A stretch of 64,000 nucleotides of DNA from Hirudo medicinalis (taxonomy: Eukaryota > Annelida > Clitellata > Hirudinida > Hirudinidae), in NCBI GenBank assembly GCA_011800805.1, contig MPNW01000032.1:284994-348993 (forward strand), in the 5' to 3' direction. Shown here piece after piece: positions 1-14,116 of this stretch (position 1 is its first letter; each line of letters begins with the position of its first letter). The notes under the pieces are model-generated. The model was not told the DNA's origin, searched no databases, and saw only the letters and a program-made list of their open reading frames with translations. The position numbers and the translations under genes are program-made.

Positions 1-101
1 CTGGGTGAAATTTGTTCTTTCACTTGGCTGATCTAACTAAATTGGCAGTACCAAGTGCTTCGTGCTTAGGGCATTGAAGTACATTTAAAATTGTTGTTCA
101 G

Positions 102-211
102 CTTTCTCTTCGTCTCGTTGCCTGTTGACAAGGAGGTTAAGGTCGTCTTCAACACAATTCAACTTGCAGAGCAACCCTATGACCATGTTGCCACGCTGTA
201 CTTAGACCGAG
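102..211 (+). CDS. Possible internal exon of an unidentified gene
   Basis: An acceptor-like TTGTTGTTCAG is followed by 110 bp open in one frame and a consensus donor (GAG then GTAAGT). The translation ends in a peptide that includes EQPYDHVATLYLDR, which reads like ordinary coding sequence. I do not recognise the protein and found no partner exons downstream, so the gene would have to begin left of the window. A 76-codon open frame also lies on the other strand at 223-453 (with residues FDWDLLPNHYKNHPLF) and is just as unplaced. Either could be chance. Confidence 0.28.
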
Positions 212-453
212 GTAAGTAGAATTTACTTAATCGATGCTGATTTTGAAATATCGTGTTCAGTACAGACTTCATCAACCACAAAAAGTGGGTGATTTTTGTA
301 ATGGTTGGGTAACAAATCCCAATCAAATCCAGCTTTAAAAAAAGAAATGCTATCACTCTTACAACAACATATAGATTTGTACTCACCATGATGCTTTTCC
401 ATAACAGCCAGAATATCTTCGATGTCATTGTCTCCTTTGCTACACGAGTACAA

Positions 454-1818
454 CTACTCAAGATTCAACCTAGTACAGGTACCAGTACCGATGAGTTATA
501 ACTAATTTATCTCTGCTCCATTACCCAGATTGCATAAAGTAAGTGTTAATTGCTCAAATTTATTAGGCTCAGGTAAAACGAATTTTCAAATGCTTCACAA
601 GTTTGATGTTCCAATCTAACACGCAATAATTGTTCTATCTCTACAAAACTTGCATTTAGCAGAAGCATCTTTTCCTTTACACAAATCCAAACGAAATGAC
701 TTTTGGTAAATTCGACACTTTACTTAATCTATGAAAGTTTACGAGTGCCCTAAAATGCCCATTACACACTCGGTCCAATATAGATAGATGCATTTTAAGC
801 AAAATTTTTTAATTTAAAATTACAAGTACAAATACCAAATACCAAAGGTCTGCTCAATACTTTTAGATTTTTCTCAGATGCACAAATTACAAGTTCCTAT
901 TTATTCAAATTAATTAAAACTTTACAGATATTTTTTGGATTAGAACAGCCAGTTAAGACTATGGGATACCACCTTAAATGACGACGAAGTTATTGACATA
1001 AGCACAGACCTTTCCAAATCATCCCAAGTAAAACATGACTTATTTTCAGTGCGGCTGACATAAGTTTCGGACCCCTTATCGCAGCGGCCATGGGTCTCTA
1101 AACCAACATTTTTACGAAAAATGTTTTTAAAAAACAAATTACCAATCGTTATAACTTGAGCTTACGTTTGTAAGTGTAGAATATTAGCTAAACAATTTCA
1201 CTCATCACTGAATTTGCGTTTTCTCACTGTATGTAATAAGAGAGTGTATGTATAAAGAGTTGAATAAACGCAATAAAATATCAATCTCCATCCATGTTTC
1301 CCTCCCTGGCAGTCCGTGGGCTTTGTCCGCGCTCCTTTTGGAGCAATACAATTTATTAAATTCCAGTAAAATTTTAGGGCATTTTTAGCACTTCCCTCGT
1401 TTCTAAGTACTTTTTAGTACTAAAAATCCAAATATCAAAAATTTAGTACTTTTTAGGACATTTAAGACCCTTATGAACCATGTTAAAATAAATTAACTGA
1501 TTCATGTTAGTTTCAAGCGGTTTTTGTGTGCACATACGGTATGCGCTCAACTTAAAAACTTGCAGTTTGTATTTATTTAGTGACTCGGTTACTGGGCATA
1601 AACAAAATCTGGCACTTAACAAAATGTAGTTGAATACCCTGCCATATGTAAAAATCAAACTTTAAACATTAAAAATCTGCTTTATATCAAATAATGGCAT
1701 GAGTAGACTCATGTGCTTCACCAACACCTACAATCTTCTCAAAACAAATTTAATTTCTAACAGTTTTTAACGTGAGGATGAAATGCTAAAAAGGTTGTTA
1801 TCTTTTGATGTTTTGTTA
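454..1818. other. Intergenic, no supported gene
   Basis: AT-rich sequence downstream of the VIRMA stop codon. Only short unsupported open frames are seen. A minus-strand AATAAA (TTTATT near 1572 on the + strand) could end the VIRMA transcript. Confidence 0.5.
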
Positions 1819-4800
1819 TTATCGGTTTGATGTTCTTTGGTGGTGCGGCCTGTCTCTCCATACAGAAAACGATTCAATGGGCATCCCAACAAACCTGGAA
1901 TACAAGAAAAATTATCTATTGAAAATTACTTGACACTGAAACAATGACTTCTGAATGTATAGAAATTTATGACCATTAATTACAATTAAATAGCACACAT
2001 AATAATTTTAATCTAATAAGGAGCAATCTGCCATCCATGTTGGCTCCCAAAAACTCGGGAATGTATACCTTTGATCCGTCTCCCTTTCTTTGTGGTCCTG
2101 CCACTGTAGAGTTGAAGCATTGTGAATGTATGAATACCCAGCACTCCTGCGATCCAATCTATCAATGGGGTCCTGCATTGGACCCTCTCTGAAACAAATA
2201 TTAAATTACACTCAATAAGCAAATGAATCCAATTAACTCTAAAGTGAAGGATCTAACCCTCTCCCAAAGGCACCATAATTTGCTCTTCTGAAAATCCAAG
2301 GTGCTGCTTTTGTTGGGCTTCCAGTTGCAGTGCCTCTCATAATTCCTCTTCCTGTCATCATGGTGAGACCTCTGTAAGACCCCCTTACTAAAGCTGAAAT
2401 GCATATTTTGTTTGAGCAAATATTAACATAGGTATGCTACAAAATTTAACAAAGTTAAAAAATGCAACACCCTTTCCATATGCATTGCTGATCAATGCTC
2501 ATGACGTTTAAGAAGAATGATGATCAGATTTAAGGCCTCAAAATGCATTTAGAAATAAAAGCTATTTGTTATGACTTCATTTGCAAAAAACATCATAAGT
2601 GTTAATAATACCCAATATACTTCTCTATCTAACTATCCGTCCATCCTTTCATCCATCCATCAAGATAAATTATGATTTTACCATTGGAAGGGCATTAAAA
2701 TACATTCTCCATCAAGCCATAAATAAATACTTGGATTAATGAAATGTTTATTGGCAGAATATTTTCACATCCTACCAGAATCATCTCTTTGGGAGAAAGG
2801 AGTGGGAATGATTTGCCAACGATTTGTTAAGAAACGGGCCCCTCCACGGTCAAAGGTATGACCACCCCTCATGACATCCTGCTCAATTAATTTTTTCAAC
2901 TAAACCATACAATGATCTACACATTAGCACTGCCATAAAAGGCCTTCCAAATAATTTGTTTTTGATTTTAAAAAATAATCAAAAATAAAACCTCGGGACG
3001 TCTGGCCGCAGCGATGGACACAGAGATAACGTCAGGCGTGGGCTGCTGGTGATTCTGAGTCTCAAGTTTGACAAAGTCATCAACATGCATAGAGGGAGGT
3101 CTAGAAGTGTTTGGTGGTCGTGACCTGAACACATCCCCCCTCCCAAGACCACTGGAACCACCTCTGATGAAACCTCGTCCTCTCAAAGGAGCAACTGCAA
3201 AAGTTGATGACAAATAATTTTTTTTGCTACATTCGTTTCAGATGACTTTAAAGACTAACCAAAGTTTCCAGCACCCTTCATTTTGCTGGTGTTTATGGTG
3301 TCACCTTGTTTCTTTGTCCTACAAATGCAATTCACATCCATACATTGCCATAATACTGCAAGAGAAGAAATGAGAGCACTTACAGAAGTTTGCTCTTAAG
3401 TCTGGGTAAGAGAGAAGTTTCGGAGGAGATTGAACCCTTTTTGAGTTCGCCTTCCAAGTCAAACCCTGGACAATACTGGGAGGCCAATTCAATGAGGTCG
3501 CTTCTTTCCTGTTATTAATCATAAGAAGTATAACATCTAAGACTGCTTTGAACTGCCCCATTTTGTTCATTATGCTTACACAATCCTGCTCTTGGTCCGA
3601 TTCATCTCCCATTGGTGTGGACAACCAATATGCAGCAGTCAGCCTGTCATCTTCTTCTTCGACTGTGTTGTAGACGATTCGTCTTTCAAACTGATCTCTA
3701 AGCTTTTCAGGGTTCAATAATTCCAGCTCTTTGACCTCTAGTAGAATAATTTATAAGAAGGAAATAAAACATGACTGTAAATTTTATAATTTATATGTAA
3801 TATAAGTAATATAGTATTAATAATATAATATGTAGTAAGCAGTAAAAGATGTACAACCTTTTTCAACTTTTTGATCTTCTTCAGATTTCAAAATTCCCAG
3901 AATGGCATGAACACACTCATAAACATCTTTCAATGTTTCTTCATCTTTTGTGTATTCCTTGTCAAAAAAAAAAAAAAAATTGAGCATTTAAGGGAAAAGG
4001 AAACAAGAGGACTTTCAAGACAAAAGATGCAAACACTGACACAAAGCAATGCATCGAGGTCATGAAGGGGATGAGCATGAACATCCTCCATGCCCGACCA
4101 TCCGAGGACGTCTTTCACCTCCTTGAAAGTCATTCTGTACGTACGATGAGCCGGAGATGATGCAAAGGAATCTTAAAAAGTCACAATATAATTCAATTGT
4201 TGAATAAGTTTTCAGTTGCATTTTTAATTTGCAGTTTACGCTTAAATAAAAATACTGCTTTACTAGCATTCAAAAACCATGACATGAAAAATATTATTTT
4301 ACCATCAGCAGATGGCGAGAGAGGAATCTTGTCGGGATTTGAGGGATATGCGGCCGAAATGAGCACGAGGAACTGAATGCATTCGGCAGCCGAAGATAAG
4401 GTTGCAATGCAATCGGAGCTATCTTTACTGAATGTAGCATTTATTTGCATGAACAGGTTGAACAGAGCATTAGGATTTTGCCTCATGGCCCTGGAAATAA
4501 ATTAGAAACTTGAACATGGAATTTAATGCTCAGGTTGAATTTATTCGTACTCTTTGACAAAATAGAATCCATAATCATGGTCCATCAAAAGGGTTAAGGT
4601 CCTCAGAGCTGGAAGGATGGAAGAGAACTTTTGATCCCTGTTGCCAATATGGCTCAACAGACCTTTGCAGATAAGTGTCACAAAGTCTTTGCTGGGAAGT
4701 CCATTAGATAACTAATGTTCAAAAGGACAATTGTTTAATTGCATGCAGTTCATTTGTATGTCAATGTTCCTGGTTAATATTTAAATTGTAATTAACATAA

Positions 4801-7800
4801 TACAATACCTGTTCAATAGGACTTGAACAGTTTTCTTGGGTGATGAGAGAAATTTCAGGATCGCAGAGAGACTGGAATATGCTCTGACGTGTCAAAAATA
4901 TTAAGATTGAAGGTCTACAGAACATGCTGTGCATATCTAATAAGCTGATACTCACCACTATTGTTTCTTGGCACTTCACATGAGAAGGCTCATCAGAGAC
5001 AATGTTCAGTAATTTACAAGTCCTGTGAATCACTCCCTCATACTTTTTATCAGACTGTGATCTTAAATTAAAATCAAGTTCAAAAATAAAATAAGACAAT
5101 TTGATGGGTGGCAGTATTACAGTCGCAGGTATTACTGACTCATTTCTCATAATTGATAGGAATGCAGCCTTCAGCACAGCTTGATTGGTCAGAAACGAAA
5201 GAAGGTTGAGAACCCGGGCAGTACGACCCGATGCCGGAATCTCGTCCGGACGAGAGGAGTTCGATTTCTCTTCTTCCACGATCTCACTGCAGATGATGAC
5301 CACATTAGAACCAGAAGCAATAGTTGATGTTGCTTCTTGAGGCTGGGCATCTGCAGACTTCAGGTTAGGATCGATGGAGTGGTCCAAACTTTCAACCAAA
5401 GTGTCAAGTAATGCTCTATAGAAATGAGTAGCAGCAGCTTTAAAGAAGCCATTAACAAATAAACCACAGGAATCTGCTACTTATTGAATCACATTACCTC
5501 ACAATAAATTGAGACATCAACGGAGAAAGATCTGCAAGTTGCCAACAAGTCCTCCTCAGCAATTGGATAAGAGGCTGGCATGATGTTCCTTTGATTATTT
5601 TGATCAAGTTACTTTTGTAGGCACAACAATGGTGGCATTAATTACTGACTGACCTGCAAGGTTTCTGATGATTTCCTTAATTTCCATTGAATGAGGCTGC
5701 AAGTGAGCACTCCATTTCTTTCTATGGACAATGGACAGATGGATCTCGCTTTTCTGTAGATTCTAATGAAAAATCACATTCCAGAAATTCTAAACATTGT
5801 CAAGCACCAAGGAATTAAACAATAAAAACCATTTGAAAAGCCCAAAATTGGCATAAATATTCCAAATCATAGACAAATTGCTAATCGATATGTTCACAAT
5901 AACATTCCAACCTCCTTGCTCTGCATTGGAAGAGGAAGAGGCAGCATCTCCGAGAGAAGCACAAGGCCACTAAGAAATGTGTAGGGAGCAATGAGAGTGT
6001 ATTTCAATATCTCCTTCACCATCTTGCTCCACAAACTTTTGCTGATGGCTGTCACAATAATTCATCAATGTAAGATCAACTTAGATCATTAGATTGATTT
6101 AATAATTATATGTCTTATCAGCAGGCCATTTATGTATGGAAAAGTCAAACCTTCTTCTGAATTTTCCAGTGGTGGCATGGGTTGGGTGTAAGCCATTAAA
6201 GTGTCGACAATCATGTTTTGAACCTGTCATTGGATTATTGAGAAACCATAATGAAAGTTTAATTATGTTTCAAGAGAAGTCCTAATGTCTACTCACAAAT
6301 TGAAGATCTTGAGGCAATACTCCAGTTGGTGAAACAGAACAAAGAACAGTGTGAAGACCTAACAAACTTGGAACAGCACTTAAATCTTTGAACTGAAATT
6401 TAAAATGCAGATGTATGTCTCGTACATAGGCTGCAGGGCATGAGCACTTACGTCACTGCCACGAGCCCGAATCAAGACAGAGAGCAGACATTTGACCAAG
6501 TGGAGCACGGGCACCACCAGGGACAGGGTGAGAGACCTTTCTGATGCTGACTGCGGAAATCCCTGTTGCCATGACAGCATTAGCATGTCCTTTACTTTCT
6601 GTTGAAAATGGGACAATTTTAAATGATGATTTTGAGAGACAACAATGAAGTTAATAACATTATTATTAGTTAAAGAATAAAGGCTAAATAACCAGAATTC
6701 AAAGACCTGCAAAATGTTAGTAAAAAGCGGAAGGCAGTTTGCACCAAACAGTTCTGCCAAGACCCACTGGATTTTCAGCTGATCTAAACTTTCTGTTTAA
6801 ACAAGGATAAAAGATTAGTCTCTGTCACAATACTTATCATAGAATGTTAACATCATGAATGGAATCTGACAATCTAATGCTTTTTATTTGCATTAATAAA
6901 CATTAAAACCTCATTTTCATTCGTTTCTGAGCAAGAAACACAAGGTCTAGTTTCAGAAAAGTTGAAGCAACTATTTGGAAGGATAAATAATATAAAGCAA
7001 GAAATAATAGTGTGATATATAATAAAATATTATGGCAAATCAGATGTGGGATATTGACAGTAGTCATACAGTATAAAATTTGTTAAATTTGATATTGATA
7101 TTCCTGGATAAAAGTCAATGTTCTAACCTTCCTCTTTGTTATCAGAAACACTGAGATGCTTCAGAATCCTGAGGACAGTAATCATGGGTTTTGGAATTTC
7201 ATTGACATCCTCAACATACTGCCTCAAAAAGGTGACTAATGCAGTCACAGTTGATGAGTCGTAGGAGATGCTGGGCAGATGTTTAATGGGACTCAGCCAA
7301 TCCTGGAGTTCTCTAACCTTGTCATCAGCCTTTCCATTCTTTATTTCTTAAACATCATGCTCATGTCGTTCATTACAATAGTTAGTCACAAAATAAAAAA
7401 AAACCATTGGTTCCTTCCCAGGCAAATATTTTCAGAAATGACATTTTGAATATTAAACTCACCATCTTCTACAATTCCCAAAATCTGATGACCAAACTTC
7501 TGGAGCCACTCAACTTTGTCAGAACAACGAGCAATGACAAGAAGTATGGTGAGAGCGTAGGCAAAACAAACTGACTGTTGGGACTTTGATTTTTCCTCAC
7601 CTGTTTTAAGGAGAAGTTGCTCCTTAGAAATTGTAAAATCTCAAATAAAAATCCTATAATGGCACTAACCTGTGAGCTCAATAAAATTGATGAGTGAAGA
7701 TATGTTGCCATCTAAGGAGAAAACATTCACAAGAGCTTCCCTGCCCTGAGGTGTGAACATAATGGAATTTAGATTGAGCAGAACAGCCAGCACGGCTGTC

Positions 7801-10800
7801 TCATTTGCTTCTCCACTGTTCAATGTCAAACCTTTAAAAAAAGAAGCAATTGTTAAGCAGTCTTTAGCAACATTTTCAAGTATTCCTTTGAGCTGAACCT
7901 CTCGAATGATACTCATTCAGTTGATCTATATGCTGCATTGTTTGGAGGTAATAGATCAAAGTAAGACCAAGCTGATTGGCTGGACTCAGTTCTCTTTCCT
8001 CTTCTGAGCTAAAATCCTGGGAAATTGTGCATTAGAAAATAATTGTTAAAATAAAATTAATCAATTAGAATCTTTTTAAAGCAACTGGCAAATACAAATG
8101 ATTGTATAAACAATTTTAAATTCTCTTCTAAATGTTGAATATTTAGCATAAATAACAAGTTTTCGATTGAATGCTAACAGTGCTTTGAGTGAGAGATCTG
8201 AGGATCCCATTAATTGTGTCAACTCTGAAGCTTAAAAATAAAAGTCCTGAGTGACAAGACATGAGGAAGTTGAATATGTTCCTGATTGACACGAAAACAT
8301 CTGAGTTATTGCAGGTGGCAGGAGACGTCAGCAGAACAAACACTTCCTCAAGAAAGTGACTGAATGCAAAACATTACCCATTAGCAAACAATTCCAACAT
8401 GCACATAAAAGGACTCCAACCATGAATTAAAAAGATGGTAGATGCAAGGCAGCGAGGAAGTAGCTGGTTTTAAATCAAATTTCATGGTTTTGGTGAAAGC
8501 CCTCACTGGCTGATTCTGAAATTTGTACAAAAAAGTCACACAGAATACCAGTGAAATTAAAAAAAAACTGATCGCTTACTATTTGAGCATCTGCCTCAGA
8601 CAAGATCCTGTAAACTTCATCAAGACACTGAACAATACATTCCACCTCATATCCAACATCCACCTCTGCAATCATTTCATCTGCTTCTCCAGTGTTGGTC
8701 TCCATCATGTCATTCTTCACTTCAGGAGGAGGCACCTTCTTGATGAGGCTTACAAATGAAATTACAAATCTCATTCCAACTTAATTCCAGACGCTCATAT
8801 ATAACCAATCAATTATGGCATGTAGGTTGGCCAATTGGGTTGCTCTCCTGCATGCGGCAGTAATGGCAACAGTCATAATATGTCACGTTCGAAACTATAA
8901 GTTTCCTCATTTGATGAACTACTACATAAATCTACTTAAAAATTGAATTAATAAAGTACATTAATTAATATTTAATATTAATTTCCAAAAACATTGACAC
9001 AAAAATGATTTCAAAATTCCTCCAGAACTATTATTGAAATAAATAATTTCTGATAATTTATTCAATACCAACCTCTCAGTGAATGAAGAAAGCTTCTCAA
9101 GTATTTCATAAAAGTGGCATTTTCTGATGAGCGCTTTTAGGCCTTCCAATGTCTGAGAAGCCTGAGAACAATTAACTATGACTGTTGTAATGATTTGAAA
9201 ATAACGGATGAAATTTTAAAAATACTTATTATCTTTTATTAAAATCAAGTGATTTACATGCTTCTTCTGTAGTAATTCTAAGACTCTCTGGTAAGGAGTG
9301 TGTGTGCACGTCTTGCCAACATTGTCATGGCTTTGTCCATTCTCCTGATTGGTTTTAATCTGCCAGATAAAATATTATGCCACTGATAAGCATTATTCCC
9401 GACAAAAAGAGTTTTCATATCTCACATGGTTTCCAAGGAAGTAATGAAATCCCTCTTTGAATCTTAGCGAGTAATCAAGAGATTGCAGGATGAGCAATTT
9501 CAAAGGTGTCGACATGTGATCAGAAACAAACAGATTTAGTAGCTTATTTTGTACATCTTTTTCCTGAAAAAAAAAAGGTAATCAAATGTTTAAAGAATAG
9601 AAAGGTGATCATGGCAATGTCAAAAACCTACAAGCATTTTATTTAAAAGATCTGTATCACAAGTACAAAGATATCCAGCCAATCGCATCCCTGCCTTCAT
9701 AAGCCTCAGTCGATAATTGGTCTGTTTCTGGCAGGAAATTGCATCAAGATCCAGTGCCTCAAATGTCCATTCAATAAGAGTTTCCAACAACTCTGGAACA
9801 ATCTTAAAAATTATTAACCACAAAACAAAGCAAAAGCATGTCAAATTAAGAACCTTTGCTGTTGTTCACAACCAAATACGGTAACCCGCCCAAGATGTTT
9901 GGTATTGTTTCCATGGCTTCAACCCACCTGCACCAAATGTCATTAAATTAAAATCTTAACTGGTCAAATCACTGCAAACAAATTTGCATAAATATATTTT
10001 CCAAGTTATGAGGCTCTTAGATTTGTTTCTAGATGATGAAGAACAGACAATGTCTTGTTAGCAACATAACTATATTTCCCACAACAACCTTTAACATAGC
10101 TTATGCTCTATTCACTATTTCTAAACAAGCCATGAAAGTAGTACTCACTTTTCCAATCTTTCTGAATCTTTAAATTGCTCCACCAATTTCAGAAGTTGAG
10201 AAGCAGTTACTGGCAAGACAACTCCTTGAGCATCAACTTGTTCCATCAACTTCTGCTTCTCAACCTCAAAAGTGGTCAGAGATGGGTCAGGGAAAGTCTG
10301 AAATAATTGTTTTTTAGTTTTAATTGAATTATTATCAACATATCTTTGCAATCGGAGAAATAAAAAACACATTTTTATAAATCACGTTTTAATAATTTTC
10401 AATAAAATTAATGTGTTACTCATGTCTGCAAAGGGCGCCTACAAATGCAAGGCAGGTATCTAATGACTCTAACATTCCCTTATTAAGGGTTTACCAGTAT
10501 TTAAAGCAGTCGCACATGAACTTCAATATTTTAAATGAACAAATACTAAATAAATGCAATACTTGATAACCACTCACTTCTAATGGAGCCAAGTCACACT
10601 GGTATGGATTGAAACTTCCAAGAGCTGTGAAGCTCCATGGTCCTTCTTCGGAACTCTCCCACTCTCCGAGGTCGCTCTTTGATTTTAATTAAAGAAGAAA
10701 TTGAAGATGGAATCGACCAATACCAAATTATTTCTAAGTACCACTTCCTGAGGAATGCAGTTGGTGAATTGGATGTGATTGTCTTCATTTGAAACGTGGG

Positions 10801-12632
10801 AAAGCTCGGCCTCGCCATCCTGGTTTGAATTTTAATGATTTGTGAGAGACTTTGTGATGATCAGTGGCCAATGAAATGGATTTCAGGAATTAATTTGTAC
10901 TCACCGGTATTTCTCCATCAGAAAGAGTACCATAAATATCCACATTTTCTTCGACATTGTCACCTGCATCAGCTATTTCACCTGAAAATGATTTCAAGGA
11001 CATGCGAAACTACGTTAAGAAAATGTTTGGACAACATGCAACACAAACCAGGTTCAATGACATCCTCATCAAAGAATGGATTTGGAGATGATTCTTTTCT
11101 CTTTTTTTCTGGAGATGCCTCCAACTTCTCACTTGTTTGTCTCTTTCTTGAGAAGTGTTTGTGATCCTCAGATTCATCTTTAGTTGATTTGACAAGTCCG
11201 TGAGGGACATCAGACTTGTCCGATGATTTTGAAGCCTCCGGAATATCATTTATTCCATCCTTGTCTCTCGGATCCCTAGCAGGACCTCGGTGCTCAAGGG
11301 GTATGTCCTTTGGATTGAAACCTTCATACAAGTTGGTCAAACTTTTTGAGTCCAAAGAAGGAACCATGAGAGGTTTCTGAGAGACCTCAAACTTTTCATG
11401 AGATTTGTTAGACCCAACGGGAAGCACAGCTTGAAGTTGTGACACATCAAGGTTAGATTTATATTTCCATGCTAGTACTTATATTACAATATCTATCTAG
11501 CAAAAGCTGTACTTACATTGCAACTTTGACCTTTGACTCGTAGGGGGAGGCGGAGGTGGAGAATTATCTTGAATCATTGGTGTGACTGTCCCATAAACAG
11601 CCAATGTGATTGTCTGGTACCAACCTTTAATAATCAATCCATCAGTTGGAACCTGATGTTCAATGTTTTAAAATTTAAAAAAATCTCTTTGCAATTTAAT
11701 TTTGAAATGCATTTTAATAAAACCTTGCTTTCACTTTTCAAAAGTATTTCCTCACTTTCATGATAATCCAACCTTTTAGAATTTTAAAAAGTTAATCATT
11801 TGTGAAGATCAATATTTGGTTATAACATTTGCACTAGCATTTCTAAATTATGCAAGAAAGCCAAAGTTAATATATCTTGTTCATAAAGATAAAAATCCAT
11901 ACTTACAAGCCAATCCTTTCAAAAGTTGAGTTACTTTTATCCAAATTGTTTACAAAAAACTCAAGCTTAAATGATGAGGGGATGGTAGCTCTGAAACAAG
12001 TGTATTTATTAAATTGAGGCAAATGCAAGGATGTTGCATGACAATGAATTTACCACATTAAGCAATCAAACCCACCCCATTAAAACTCCCCCTGGAATGT
12101 CAGCAATGACTTTACATCCAGACGGAATAACAATGACTTCGTGAACAACTACTGCTTTGGAAAACTGAACCAAATCTAAGTTCAAGTCCTTAAATGAAAT
12201 TAATGGCAATGGATAGGAAACAAAGTTTTATATGTCAGTGAGATGTTATGTAAATTTACAGAATATTCTTAATGCTCCATCATTACTCATTCATGGTGAT
12301 TCTTTTAATCAGAAAATGTTAGCTTAATTCCTTGGGTAAGTTAATTTATAGGTATTCTTTATATAGATAAGGTATCTTACGGGCACATCCAATAAGACAG
12401 AAATAAACAAAAATTAGGGAAAAACAATTCTAAAGAAATCATCTCAAATTAAGTGAAAGTGAAAACGAATGTTAAATTTAATATACCAGCAATAGATGAG
12501 AAGGAACTAGTAAATATCAAATGTAGATAGCAAATATAAAATGCTTAGAGGACTATTAACATTCACCTCTGAATTATCATGCATAAAAGTATCCAAGAAT
12601 AAAAGATCAGCAACGTCTTCATTAGCGGCCAT
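1819..12632 (-). CDS. VIRMA: VIRMA / virilizer, m6A methyltransferase complex subunit (multi-exon)
   Basis: Scaffold of the nuclear m6A writer complex (METTL3/METTL14 with WTAP), which guides methylation and sex-specific splicing. The start at 12632 gives MAANEDVADLLFLDTF, matching the virilizer N-terminus (LLFLDTF). Exons then run leftwards: DLNLDLVQF (about 12190), FKLEFFVNNLDKS (about 11970), TDGLIIKGWYQTITLAVYG followed by a proline run (about 11650-11520), a charged linker with RKRQ and KKRKE (11454-11050), FNPYQCDLAPLE (about 10600), many helical armadillo-like exons including ALIRKCHFYEIL (about 9120) and GREALVNVFSLDGN (about 7740), and the near-invariant NTSRPPSMHVDDF (about 3080-3112) within an RG-rich tail. 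The last two junctions (about 2262 and 1890) are chosen by phase, giving a stop at 1819-1821; this end is less certain. At least 25 exons. A SINE sits in one intron. Confidence 0.94.
8815..8900 (+). repeat. tRNA-derived SINE copy in a VIRMA intron
   Basis: Shows a box A-like segment (GGCCAATTGGGTTGCTCTCC), then the family signature GGCAACAGTCATAATATGTC and a box B-like ACGTTCGAAAC. The same three blocks recur at 17.5, 39.8, 47.0 and 61.5 kb. This copy lacks the conserved 3' part ending in TATATAAAT. Confidence 0.6.
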
Positions 12633-12908
12633 CGCGGATTAGGCAAAACCAATTTTAAAATAATCTCAGAACCGACGTCCAATCAATCAAATCAGGTCCA
12701 GTTCGAACAAAGAATTGCAGCAATGACATAACATAAACACAAACATGTACAGAATAATAATTAAAATAAACGTCGTTTTAAAATTATAATACAGATTATT
12801 TTTTAGATTATTATTTTGTCAATATTTTTCTTGCATTAATTTAACTGGTTAGTTAATAAAGTAATTAATTACTTTTTTTTATTTGTAACCGCACACTCCA
12901 TGATAACG

Positions 12909-13230
12909 ATAACGATCAAGAATTTGATTAGAATGGCGCATATTCAACAGAACTTCAAGACCACTTAATGTAGAAGGAAACTTTCTCTGAAGAGGAAGGT
13001 TTTGAGGGCGGAGTGAAACCCGGCTGGATCAGTGTTGGTAATCGACGGGGATGAGCCTATTCCAGATCCGAGGGCCAACAACATCTACAGATCTGCCATC
13101 CAGTGTCGCACGTCGGCAGATGATTTGACGAGGGAGCCCCTGGTTGCTGATCTTAGCCCGCGCCTACCAGGAATCTGTGTTCAACTTATACCAAAGTAAT
13201 TGTAAACTGTGGCAACCAGGCTAACTCTAC
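12909..13230 (-). mobile_element. 3' end of a CR1-like non-LTR retrotransposon
   Basis: Reading the minus strand, this encodes a decayed C-terminus of a LINE reverse transcriptase protein: a GPRIWN block, then (after a frame break) SITNTDPAGFHSALKTFLF and a stop. The following untranslated tail ends in repeated CGTTAT units. The same segment occurs in opposite orientation at about 21425-21590, so both belong to one family. It is 5'-truncated and has no intact domain. It lies about 280 bp upstream of the VIRMA start codon. Confidence 0.75.
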
Positions 13231-14116
13231 AATCCATTATGCTATGCTCAGGGGTGGGTCGAGAACACTTTATCGAGAGGGGAGGGGCGCACACTGGAAC
13301 CATTTAGGGGGCATGGCTACTAATATTTTCGTCTAAAGTCGTCAATTAATGAAATAAAATAAAATTAATTAAATAAAATGGAATTAATTTATTGTTTCTT
13401 AGGTTTTAAAATCACCGGGAAAGGGGCATAGTTATATGGACGTCAGTAAACAGCGCATATAATAAGGTTGCAAATATACCCTTTACACAAGCTTAACTTC
13501 AAAAATACTGGAAAGCAATTGTAATCCCTGGGGTACATAAATCCATAGAGAAAATGGAAAAGAAATTCAAGAAGGTTCTTAACAAAGTAACAACGGCTTA
13601 AATAACTTGAACACCTTTAAAAAAAACTACCACTGAAGCAGTGACGGATTAAGCCTGTGGGAGGCCTGGGGCCCACTTGGAAGGCAAGCCCCCTTTCCAA
13701 CTTCCCTTGTGGACGTCCACACGAAAACTAGATTTTTGCACCCTCCCCCCTGTCCACAAGCAACCACATCAAGTTACCCACCCACCTTTGTGGACATCAC
13801 ACACAGGCAACATAAACTGCAAATATATCTCCCTAATTTAAAGGCCGATACAATGACCCTCCATGCGGGTATTACGAGTCCACGACAAGACAACGCCAGC
13901 TGAGAATGAGGCCCCTCACGACATCTAGGTTTAAAATTTATATGTTCTCACTCGCAATTTATGGGTCGAATTGTTAAAAAAAGTAGCTTTATTTTACTAC
14001 ATTTTTACTGCGTTTATTGTTTTTGTGGACTTCCACATTCTGCATAGTTTTTTAAGCTGGTCAGTGACGACACAGCAGTATTTAGATCGAGTTTTGCGTG
14101 TTGTAGATTTTTATTA
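13231..14116. other. Non-coding, probably transposon-derived
   Basis: No gene is supported. The stretch at about 13630-13690 (GTGACGGATTAAGCC, then G/C-rich) and the perfect palindrome GTGGACGTCCAC near 13709 look like the non-coding end of the hAT element whose transposase relic follows. I could not define terminal repeats. Confidence 0.35.

Noticed and set aside
3871..4065. Small + strand frames within VIRMA, for example 3871-4065, 8523-8759 and 10835-11164
   Set aside because: They lie opposite VIRMA exons or introns and show no domain; shadows of the real gene.
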